From assembly GCA_030691585.1 (NCBI GenBank), contig JAUYEC010000105.1, positions 1-8,626 of the forward strand: 8,626 nt of DNA, read 5' to 3'. Below the pieces are notes generated by a model that saw nothing but the letters and a program-made list of their open reading frames with translations, did not search any database and was not told the DNA's origin. The DNA is from Candidatus Omnitrophota bacterium. GTDB lineage: Bacteria; Omnitrophota; Gorgyraeia; Gygaellales; Profunditerraquicolaceae. A program made the position numbers and the translations under genes. Positions 1 through 5,679 of this stretch are shown one piece after another (the first letter of the stretch is position 1; the number at the start of each line of letters is the position of its first letter).

Positions 1-69
1 TGATATTCCTCCCCTTTTGCCCACAAGGGCATACCGGCGCAATTCCAATAAGCGCCGGGTACTTCCTTA
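1..69 (-). promoter_or_regulatory. groES-groEL intercistronic region with hairpins and a ribosome binding site
   Basis: This stretch follows the groES stop on the minus strand. It holds two small stem-loops. One has 7-bp arms at 34-40 and 52-58 (CCGGCGC/GCGCCGG) with an 11-nt loop; the other has 5-bp arms at 18-22 and 27-31. Neither is followed by a T run, so neither looks like an intrinsic terminator; they could be processing or stability hairpins. Read on the minus strand, the stretch ends with GGGGAGG (8-14) followed by 7 nt to the window edge. That is the right spacing for a start codon immediately outside the window. Because groES is nearly always followed by groEL, I infer that groEL begins there. 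Confidence 0.6.
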
Positions 70-360
70 TTACTTGATAATCGCCAAAAAATCGTCTTCA
101 CGCATGATCAAAAGCTCTTCGCCTTCCTTGGTGGTAATTTCGTTGCCGGAATATTTACCGTAGAGCACCTTATCGCCAGCCTTTACTTCCGGAACGCTGA
201 CAGAGCCGTTATCCAGGGCCTTACCCTTTCCAACAGCTATAACCTTACCCTCTTGCGGTTTTTCCTTTGCCGTATCCGGCAGTAAGATCCCGCCTTTGGT
301 CTTGTTTTCCGCTTCCAACGGCTTGATTACCACACGGTCACCTAATGGTTTTATTTCCAT
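70..360 (-). CDS. groES: Co-chaperonin GroES (Hsp10)
   Basis: A 96-residue protein, the usual GroES length. GroES forms the heptameric lid that caps the GroEL chamber in the cytoplasm during ATP-dependent protein folding. The N-terminus MEIKPLGDRVVIKP is the family hallmark. The mobile loop that contacts GroEL lies at about residues 16-33 and contains GGILLPDTA. The rest is the beta-barrel, with GKVIAVGKG, then GDKVLYGKYSG and the terminal ELLIMREDDFLAII. The ATG at 360 is fixed by a very strong purine-rich site AAGGAGGAGGTG (367-378). The gene has its own promoter and CIRCE operator about 130-185 nt upstream, so it is heat-shock regulated separately from manC. Two copies of the 31-bp palindrome lie in its leader. 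groEL is inferred just downstream, outside the window. Confidence 0.97.
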   Translation of the reverse strand: MEIKPLGDRVVIKPLEAENKTKGGILLPDTAKEKPQEGKVIAVGKGKALDNGSVSVPEVKAGDKVLYGKYSGNEITTKEGEELLIMREDDFLAIIK

Positions 361-366
361 TTCCTA

Positions 367-378
367 CACCTCCTCCTT
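367..378 (-). promoter_or_regulatory. Strong ribosome binding site of groES
   Basis: On the minus strand this reads AAGGAGGAGGTG, with two overlapping AGGAGG cores. The proximal core ends 8 nt before the groES ATG. It is the strongest ribosome binding site in the window, as expected for an abundant chaperonin subunit, and it settles the groES start. Confidence 0.85.
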
Positions 379-404
379 GTTAATTGTTGGCCTACTATGA
401 TCTC

Positions 405-435
405 TGTAGGGACAGCATACTATGCTGTCCCTGCA
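405..435. repeat. 31-bp palindromic repeat, copy A (variant core)
   Basis: The left arm is TGTAGGGACAGCATA, followed by a central C and the right arm TATGCTGTCCCTGCA. The arms are complementary except for one T-G wobble near the outer end. The outer half matches the other copies, but the inner core is GCATA instead of GGTTT, with matching changes in the opposite arm. It lies in the groES 5' leader, downstream of the promoter, so it would be transcribed as a stable hairpin. Confidence 0.85.
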
Positions 436-450
436 CCATTGATTATTTAC

Positions 451-481
451 TGTAGGGACAGGTTTCAAACCTGTCCCTACG
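451..481. repeat. 31-bp palindromic repeat, copy B
   Basis: The left arm is TGTAGGGACAGGTTT, followed by a central C and AAACCTGTCCCTACG. The arms are complementary apart from an outermost T-G pair. It lies 15 nt from copy A and 10 nt from the CIRCE operator, within the groES leader. Its first 30 bases are identical to copy C inside coaX. Confidence 0.88.
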
Positions 482-491
482 GAATTCATTT

Positions 492-518
492 TTAGCACTC
501 ATTGCCCCGAAGTGCTAA
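492..518 (-). promoter_or_regulatory. CIRCE operator (HrcA binding site) of groES
   Basis: The inverted repeat is TTAGCACTC, 9 nt, then AAGTGCTAA. It matches the CIRCE consensus (TTAGCACTC-N9-GAGTGCTAA) at 17 of 18 arm positions; only the first base of the right arm differs. CIRCE is the operator of the heat-shock repressor HrcA. Its outer edge shares one base with the promoter -10 hexamer, so bound HrcA would cover the transcription start and block the polymerase. hrcA itself is not in this window. Confidence 0.95.
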
Positions 519-545
519 TTATAGGAGAAAAAAAATATTTGTCAA
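518..545 (-). promoter_or_regulatory. Sigma-70-type promoter of groES
   Basis: On the minus strand a perfect TTGACA (-35, 540-545) is separated by 16 nt from a perfect TATAAT (-10, 518-523). Transcription should start near base 511, inside the CIRCE element. The predicted groES leader is therefore about 150 nt and includes both palindromic repeats. A strong promoter combined with a repressor site fits a heat-inducible chaperonin gene with substantial basal expression. Confidence 0.9.
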
Positions 546-587
546 CATTTTTTTCTAAAAAGTCATCTACGGGACGGCTAAGGCTTA

Positions 588-599
588 CCTGCCGGCAGG
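588..599. repeat. Short GC-rich palindrome after manC
   Basis: CCTGCCGGCAGG is a perfect 12-bp palindrome starting 12 nt downstream of the manC stop codon. It has no loop-length spacer and no adjacent T run, so it is not a convincing terminator. It might be a transcript-end barrier, a dispersed short repeat or chance. The same 10-base core occurs inside manC at 751-760, where it is ordinary coding sequence. Confidence 0.35.
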
Positions 600-611
600 C
601 AGTAATCTCGT

Positions 612-2009
612 CTAGCGGTAGGCGTCAAAACGCTCGATGTCGGATTCTTCTACTCTCGGCCCGATCTGTACCTCGATGATCTTAACCGTCTTTTTGCCGG
701 GATTGGATATTTTATGTTTAAGATTGCGCGGCACAAAAATGCTTTCGTTCCTGCCGGCAGAGATCTTGCGGCTGCCGACTAGCGCATCCAAACGGCCCTC
801 CACCACGTTCCAATGCTCACTGCGGTACTTATGCCTCTGCAGGGACAGGGATTTTCCGGCAAAGACGCCGATTTCCTTGACCTTATAATCCTTTTCTTCG
901 TGAAGAACGGTGTAATAACCCCACGGCCGGCTCACCGTCAACCCGTCTTTGGAATGGCTCAAGCCCTTTTTCTCAATAAGCGCCACCAGGTCCCTGACCT
1001 TATCCGAATAGCCCTTCTTGATCAAAAGCACTGAATCCGAAGAATCAATGGCCAGGACATCTTTTAGCCCGACCATGCACATCAGGCGTTTTCCGGAATA
1101 AGTAAAACAATCGCTGGAATCCAGGAATTCGGCTTTTCCAATATTAAAATTGCTGGCCTCCCCGGCATAATACTGCAAAATGCTGTCCCAGCTGCCCAGG
1201 TCGGACCAGCGCAGGTCAAACTTTACCAGCGCCGCTTTTTTTGTATTCTGCATGATCCCGTTGTCCATGGAAACCTTGGGTATGGCGCCGAACTTACGCT
1301 GAAAATCCTCATAATCCAGGCCGTAATATTTGTAGATCTGCGGCTGATAGGCTTTCAATTCAGAAAGAAAACCGTTTTTACTGAAACAGAATATGCCCGC
1401 GTTCCAAAAAGCGCCGCCCGCTAAAAGTTTTTGGGCAACGGCCAGGGGCGGTTTCTCCACGTACTTATCGACCATAAAATAAGCGCCTTTGCTGTTTCTC
1501 GCAATGATGTATCCGTAACCTTCTTTGGGATGGGTCGGCTTAACGCCAAAGACTACCATACGGCCAGCCAGAGCCGGGCTCTCTGCTTTGCGCATGGCCT
1601 GAATGAATTTTTTCGCCGGCTCGATCATCTGGTCCGAAGGAAAAACATAGACCAGGCTGTCCGCGGGCATGCTGAATTTGTATTCCATATATTTAAGGGA
1701 AAAAATAATCGCAGGCAGGGTATTTTTCGGCTCCGGCTCCAGGATGACATTCCCTTTCAAAGCGGTTTTAGCCGCGGGGTTAAGCTCTTTAATCTGGTCG
1801 ATCTGATTATAAGCCGTGAATTTATAATTTTCCTGGGTGATGATAAAAATATCCTTGCATAAAAATAGCGGCAGGAGACGGATAACCGCCATCTGGAACA
1901 GCGATCTGCCGTCTTTAAACTCCACGAACTGTTTGGGGAAGTTTTCCCGCGACAAGGGCCAGAGCCGTGTGCCTTTGCCTCCGGCCAAAATTAACGCCGT
2001 CTTTTTCAT
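612..2009 (-). CDS. manC: Mannose-1-phosphate guanylyltransferase / mannose-6-phosphate isomerase (type II, ManC-like)
   Basis: This 465-residue cytoplasmic enzyme makes GDP-mannose from mannose-1-phosphate and GTP, and by family also isomerises fructose-6-phosphate and mannose-6-phosphate. GDP-mannose feeds surface polysaccharide, GDP-fucose and glycosylation. The N-terminal nucleotidyltransferase domain begins LAGGKGTRLWPLSR (8-21), followed by FPKQF. It continues with FPSDQMI, YVEKPP, FWNAGIF and WSDLGSWD. The C-terminal cupin (about 360-460) has QRHKYRSEHWNVVEG at 391-405 with the expected metal-binding His residues, then VPRNLKHKISNPG. Length and domain order match ManC/AlgA proteins. 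The usual SIDYxVME segment reads SMDNGIMQ, a Tyr to Asn difference. The ATG overlaps the coaX stop (ATGA), and GGAG at 2015-2018 provides the ribosome site. No other polysaccharide gene is nearby. Confidence 0.93.
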   Translation of the reverse strand: MKKTALILAGGKGTRLWPLSRENFPKQFVEFKDGRSLFQMAVIRLLPLFLCKDIFIITQENYKFTAYNQIDQIKELNPAAKTALKGNVILEPEPKNTLPAIIFSLKYMEYKFSMPADSLVYVFPSDQMIEPAKKFIQAMRKAESPALAGRMVVFGVKPTHPKEGYGYIIARNSKGAYFMVDKYVEKPPLAVAQKLLAGGAFWNAGIFCFSKNGFLSELKAYQPQIYKYYGLDYEDFQRKFGAIPKVSMDNGIMQNTKKAALVKFDLRWSDLGSWDSILQYYAGEASNFNIGKAEFLDSSDCFTYSGKRLMCMVGLKDVLAIDSSDSVLLIKKGYSDKVRDLVALIEKKGLSHSKDGLTVSRPWGYYTVLHEEKDYKVKEIGVFAGKSLSLQRHKYRSEHWNVVEGRLDALVGSRKISAGRNESIFVPRNLKHKISNPGKKTVKIIEVQIGPRVEESDIERFDAYR

Positions 2010-2782
2010 CTTCTCTCCATTGTACGGCTGTAGGGACAGGTTTCAAACCTGTCCCTACAGAAGATTAAATTTATTCCTTTAAGTGTCAAATCCGGGTCGA
2101 TCCGCTGTATATTACGGCAATACTTAGCGATAAACTTTATATTTCCCCCGGTGCCGACAGTCAGGGCCCTGCGGCCGATCATCTTGCGCAGCCTTGAGAT
2201 AATATCATCCACGGACGCCGCGGTTCCAAAGACAACGCCGCTTAAGATGCTGTTTTTAGTATCAGTTCCGATAAGGCCGGCGGGTTTGCCCAATTTTACT
2301 CTCGGCAATAATGCCGCGCGCTCTGCCAGGGTGTCCAGGGAGATCTGCAGGCCAGGCAGGATCAACCCGCCGAGATATTCTTTGCGGCCGGAGACAACAT
2401 CTATTGTAAGTCCGGTTCCAAAATCCACCGCGATAACCGGTGCTCCGTAAAACTCTACTGCGGCATAGGCATTGACCAGGCGGTCCTGGCCAACCTGTGC
2501 CGGTTTGCGGTAGAGGTTCTTTATGGGTACCTTTATATCCTTACCTATTATATAGGGCTTTGTGCGTAATATCCCCGTTAAAGCCTGCGCCAGGCGCCGC
2601 TGTGCCTCAGGCACGACGCTGGCTATGCAAGCTTCTTTGATCTCATAAGCAGCGCATATCTTCTTAAGGCGTGGATAACAATCCCTGCTGCCTGTCGAAA
2701 TCGCGAATTTTTTTATCAGGCGCTGCCCCTGAAAAATTCCGAAATTAATATTTGTGTTGCCGATATCGATGGCTAGTAGCAT
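2006..2782 (-). CDS. coaX: Type III pantothenate kinase CoaX with a repeat-derived C-terminal tail
   Basis: CoaX phosphorylates pantothenate, the first committed step of coenzyme A synthesis. It belongs to the ASKHA fold, is insensitive to CoA feedback and usually needs a monovalent cation. The 258-residue sequence has the phosphate-binding DIGNTN at 6-11, GQDR at 98-101, DFGTG at 120-124 (DFGTA in most relatives), GGLILPG at 138-144 and a TGG turn near 221. The conserved fold ends at LTLKGINLIF (residue 241). Codons 242-251 are translated from palindromic repeat copy C, and the frame then runs to a TGA overlapping the manC ATG. The last 17 residues are therefore probably not ancestral. I see no good ribosome site before the ATG at 2782; the upstream spacer is a heptamer array, so translation may depend on coupling with uvrB. 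Confidence 0.94.
   Translation of the reverse strand: MLLAIDIGNTNINFGIFQGQRLIKKFAISTGSRDCYPRLKKICAAYEIKEACIASVVPEAQRRLAQALTGILRTKPYIIGKDIKVPIKNLYRKPAQVGQDRLVNAYAAVEFYGAPVIAVDFGTGLTIDVVSGRKEYLGGLILPGLQISLDTLAERAALLPRVKLGKPAGLIGTDTKNSILSGVVFGTAASVDDIISRLRKMIGRRALTVGTGGNIKFIAKYCRNIQRIDPDLTLKGINLIFCRDRFETCPYSRTMERR
2013..2018 (-). promoter_or_regulatory. Ribosome binding site of manC
   Basis: GGAGAG on the minus strand, with its GGAG core 5 nt from the manC ATG. It lies inside the last codons of coaX. It supports this start over any later one, and the ATGA overlap allows reinitiation by ribosomes finishing coaX. Confidence 0.7.
2029..2059. repeat. 31-bp palindromic repeat, copy C, inside coaX
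   Basis: This is a perfect palindrome: TGTAGGGACAGGTTT, a central C, then AAACCTGTCCCTACA. It begins exactly at a coaX codon boundary and encodes CRDRFETCPY plus one base of the next codon. It ends 20 nt before the manC start. In mRNA it would form a 15-bp hairpin just upstream of the manC ribosome site. Confidence 0.92.
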
Positions 2783-2791
2783 ATGTAAATT

Positions 2792-2826
2792 AAGTTAAAA
2801 GTAGAAAGTCAAAAGGCAAAAGTACA
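2792..2826. repeat. Degenerate 7-bp tandem array between uvrB and coaX
   Basis: Five consecutive 7-bp units read on the plus strand: AAGTTAA, AAGTAGA, AAGTCAA, AAGGCAA and AAGTACA. They fill almost all of the 45-nt gap between the uvrB stop and the coaX ATG. Each unit starts AAG and differs from AAGTCAA at one or two positions. Heptanucleotide tandem repeats are known in other bacteria, for example the STRR repeats of cyanobacteria; the function of this one is unknown. Confidence 0.65.
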
Positions 2827-2827
2827 T

Positions 2828-4789
2828 TTACTTTATTTCTATCTCTTTGATCTTATCTCTTATCTGTGCCGCCTTTTCAAACTGGAGATTGCGCGCCGCC
2901 AGTTCCATTTCGTATTCCAGCTCGGCAATATATTTTCTCAACTCATACTCATCCTTATTTTCCCCGGTCAGGGCAAAAGTAAATTCGTCGGCCTCACGCA
3001 TATCCTCAATGCCTTCCTTGATCGCCTTCTTGATGGAACGCGGAGTTATATCATGCTTTAAATTATACTCCAGTTGCGCCTTTCTCCTCCTATTGCATTC
3101 CGAAATTGCCTTTTTCATTGAACCGGTCATGGTGTCGGCATACATGATCACCGTGCCGTGGATATTGCGCGCCGCACGGCCCGCCACCTGGATCAAGCTG
3201 GTCGCCGACCGCAGGAAGCCTTCCTTGTCGGCATCTAAAATAGCAACCAACGAAACTTCCGGCAGGTCCAGGCCTTCGCGCAGGAGGTTGATGCCGACCA
3301 AGCAATCAAACTCCTTCATGCGCAGTTCTTTTAAGATCTGGGAACGCTCAATGGTATGGATCTCCGAATGCAGATATTTTACCCTTAATCCCTTCTCTTG
3401 TAAATAGGCAGTGAGATCCTCGGACATCCGTTTTGTAAGCGTTATGGCCAGCACGCGTTCATTATTTTTTGCGCGCGCCTTAACCTCCTCCACCAGGTCA
3501 TCTACCTGGTTGGCAGCCGGTTTAATAATGATCTCGGGGTCAATCAATCCTGTCGGCCGGATGATCTGCTCAATAACGCTTCTGTGGCTTTTTTTGATCT
3601 CATATTCATCGGGCGTTGCCGAGACAAAAACCGTCCTTTTGACCAGAGCGTTAAACTCCTCAAACTTCAGCGGCCGGTTATCCAGGCACGACGGCAAACG
3701 GAAACCATAGTCCACCAGGACCTCTTTCCTGGCGCGGTCGCCCTCATACATCCCGCGTATCTGGGGGACACTGACATGCGACTCATCAATGATAGTCAAA
3801 AAATCGCCTTGGAAATAATCGATCATCGCGTAAGGCCGCGACCCCGGCGGCCGGCCCGAAAGATGCCGTGAATAATTTTCAATGCCGTGGCAATAACCGA
3901 TTTCACGCAACATTTCTAAATCGTAATTCGTGCGGCTCTCAAGGCGCTGCGCCTCCAGAAGTTTATTCTTTTGACGCAGCACCAATAAGTGTTCAGCCAG
4001 TTCCTGCCTGATCGAGGCTATTGCCCCGTCAAGCTTATCAGCCGAAACGATAAAATGCTTGGCCGGATAAATTGCCGCTTTATCCAGGGTGTTTAAAACC
4101 TTTGCCGAGACCGGGTCTATCTCGGATATCTTCTCTACCCGGTCGCCGTTTAAATCAATGCGCAGGGCTTTTTGCTGATACGACGGATAAACATCCAGGC
4201 AATCGCCGCGCGCGCGCAGGCGGCCGCGAACAAACTCATAATCATTGCGCTCGTATTGGATGCTGATAAGCGCCGCGACGAGGTCCTGGCGCGAGATATT
4301 CTGCCCGATTTCCACAAAAACCAGGTTTTTCCGGTAATCCTGCGGCGAACCCAGGTTATAGATACAGGAAACCGAAGCCACGATGATGACGTCATTACGG
4401 CTCATCAGAGACGTAGTTGACGACAGGCGCAGGCGGTCAAGCCGATCATTAATGGCGGAATCTTTCTCTATATATGTGTCGGTGGAAGGAATATACGCCT
4501 CAGGCTGGTAATAATCGTAATAGCTGACGAAATATTCCACCGCGTTATGCGGAAAAAATTCCTTGAATTCCGCATAAAGCTGGGCGGCAAGCGTCTTGTT
4601 ATGGGAGATGACCAACGTCGGAAGCCCCGCATGCTTGATCACATTGGCCAGTGTAAATGTCTTGTCGCTGCCGGTGGCGCCCAAAAGGGTCGAACAGCGC
4701 CTGCCGGAGAAGATGGATTCGGTTAATTCTGAGATCGCCTTTGGCTGATCTCCCCGGGGCCTGAATTTTGAGACTAATTTAAAATCCAT
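2828..4789 (-). CDS. uvrB: UvrABC excinuclease subunit UvrB with an altered Walker A motif
   Basis: UvrB is loaded onto damaged DNA by UvrA, verifies the lesion with its beta-hairpin and recruits UvrC for incision. This 653-residue copy is complete. It has the start FKLVSKFRPRGDQPKAI, a Walker A region at 37-44, and the Tyr-rich beta-hairpin YYDYYQPEAYIPSTDTYIEKD-like segment at about 90-110. It also has Walker B DESH at 335-338, GINLLREGLDLPEVSLVAILDADKEGF-type helicase motifs, motif VI QVAGRAARN at 534-542 and a C-terminal UVR coiled-coil (about 621-652) for UvrC/UvrA contact. The oddity is Walker A, which reads GATGSDKT: Asp42 replaces the Gly normally preceding Lys43 (GxTGSGKT). Everything else is intact, with no frameshift. 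The ATG lies 2 nt after the nadC stop with only a weak ribosome site, which suggests translational coupling. Confidence 0.97.
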   Translation of the reverse strand: MDFKLVSKFRPRGDQPKAISELTESIFSGRRCSTLLGATGSDKTFTLANVIKHAGLPTLVISHNKTLAAQLYAEFKEFFPHNAVEYFVSYYDYYQPEAYIPSTDTYIEKDSAINDRLDRLRLSSTTSLMSRNDVIIVASVSCIYNLGSPQDYRKNLVFVEIGQNISRQDLVAALISIQYERNDYEFVRGRLRARGDCLDVYPSYQQKALRIDLNGDRVEKISEIDPVSAKVLNTLDKAAIYPAKHFIVSADKLDGAIASIRQELAEHLLVLRQKNKLLEAQRLESRTNYDLEMLREIGYCHGIENYSRHLSGRPPGSRPYAMIDYFQGDFLTIIDESHVSVPQIRGMYEGDRARKEVLVDYGFRLPSCLDNRPLKFEEFNALVKRTVFVSATPDEYEIKKSHRSVIEQIIRPTGLIDPEIIIKPAANQVDDLVEEVKARAKNNERVLAITLTKRMSEDLTAYLQEKGLRVKYLHSEIHTIERSQILKELRMKEFDCLVGINLLREGLDLPEVSLVAILDADKEGFLRSATSLIQVAGRAARNIHGTVIMYADTMTGSMKKAISECNRRRKAQLEYNLKHDITPRSIKKAIKEGIEDMREADEFTFALTGENKDEYELRKYIAELEYEMELAARNLQFEKAAQIRDKIKEIEIK

Positions 4790-4791
4790 AG

Positions 4792-5679
4792 CTAGCCTAC
4801 GATATCCAGGCTTATGTCGGCTGCTTTAACGGAATGAGTGAGCTCACCTACAGAGATTATATCCACGCCGGTTGCGGCGACTTTTTTTATGTTCTCCAGG
4901 GTGACCCCGCCGGAGGCCTCTAACTTGGTCGGAGGATGGTGGCTCTTAAATTCGGTGTTATTGCGGATTGCAACCGCCTCTTTAATATCGTCAACGCCCA
5001 TATTGTCCAGCATGATCACGTCAGGCTTGAAATACAGGGCGTGTTTAAACTCATCGAGATTCTGCACCTCTATCTCAATTTTAAAGCCCTTCGGGACACT
5101 GGGAAGTTTGACATAGCCTTCGGTAACCTGTATATGATTATCCTTGATCAGGATCATTTCATCCAGGCCCATCCTGTGATTGAAACCACCCCCTACCCTG
5201 ACCGCGTATTTCTGCAGTTCCCGCAGGCCCGGGAAAGTCTTGCGCGTATCGGTGATCTTGGTCTTGAGAGGTTCTATTTCTTTTACGAATTCGCGGGTGC
5301 GGCTGGCTATACCGCAAAGCATGCTCAAAAGGTTCAATGCCACGCGCTCGGCGGTCAGGATGCTGGCGGCATTGCCTTTGATCCTGGCCATGGCTTTGCC
5401 CTTTTTCACCGGGCGGCCTTCTTTTGCCAATGGTTCAAACTTAACCGAACTATCCACGATCTTGAACACGCGTTCTGCGATCTCCATACCGCAGGCAATA
5501 AGGTCCTCTTTGGCCACAAGTGCGGCTTCCGTCTCCTTATCCTTGGGTATGGTCAATTGGGTGGTGATGTCGCCCTTACCGATGTCCTCAATAAGAGCGT
5601 GGCGAAGCGTCTGGTCAACCTTACGCATATCCAGTACCGGTTTTTTTTCAGAAAGAAAATACTTATTGTCCGAAATCAT
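4792..5679 (-). CDS. nadC: Nicotinate-nucleotide pyrophosphorylase (quinolinate phosphoribosyltransferase)
   Basis: NadC converts quinolinate and PRPP to nicotinate mononucleotide, CO2 and pyrophosphate, the entry into de novo NAD synthesis. The 295 residues show EDIGKGDITT at 31-40, LTAERVALNLLS at 108-119, DTRKTFPGLR at 144-153, GGGFNHRMGL at 163-172 and IKDNHI at 178-183. The C-terminal barrel has IEVQNLDE, VIMLDNMG, LEASGGV (253-259) and VDIISVGELTHS. Catalytic and substrate-binding Arg, Lys and His positions of the family are present. The protein may start at the ATG at 5679 or at a second Met (5628). I chose 5679 because GGAGG (5689-5693) stands 9 nt upstream, while the inner Met has no such site. 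This start overlaps the valS end by 17 nt. The N-terminal 17 residues before the conserved region are slightly longer than usual. Confidence 0.95.
   Translation of the reverse strand: MISDNKYFLSEKKPVLDMRKVDQTLRHALIEDIGKGDITTQLTIPKDKETEAALVAKEDLIACGMEIAERVFKIVDSSVKFEPLAKEGRPVKKGKAMARIKGNAASILTAERVALNLLSMLCGIASRTREFVKEIEPLKTKITDTRKTFPGLRELQKYAVRVGGGFNHRMGLDEMILIKDNHIQVTEGYVKLPSVPKGFKIEIEVQNLDEFKHALYFKPDVIMLDNMGVDDIKEAVAIRNNTEFKSHHPPTKLEASGGVTLENIKKVAATGVDIISVGELTHSVKAADISLDIVG

Noticed and set aside
18..58. Intrinsic terminator after groES
   Set aside because: Two hairpins are present, but neither is followed by a T run on the minus strand, and a ribosome binding site follows directly. Read-through to the next gene is expected.
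405..481. Possible CRISPR array, from two palindromic repeats 15 nt apart
   Set aside because: There are only two adjacent copies with a 15-nt gap, their cores differ, and the other copies are kilobases away in unrelated contexts. No cas gene is present.
588..599. manC transcription terminator
   Set aside because: The palindrome has no loop spacer and no adjacent T run. It may impede transcription but cannot be called a terminator from sequence.
2008..2065. 7-bp inverted flanks (ATCTTCT/AGAAGAT) around palindrome copy C
   Set aside because: The left flank is the manC ribosome site and start codon region, and no other palindrome copy has such flanks, so chance is the simpler explanation.
2847..3407. 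A 186-codon open frame on the plus strand opposite uvrB
   Set aside because: It is antisense to conserved UvrB motifs, rich in Ser/Arg as expected of a shadow frame, and has no family resemblance.
5626..5628. Alternative nadC start at the internal ATG (Met18)
   Set aside because: It would match family length slightly better, but there is no ribosome binding site before it, while GGAGG stands at good spacing before the ATG at 5679.
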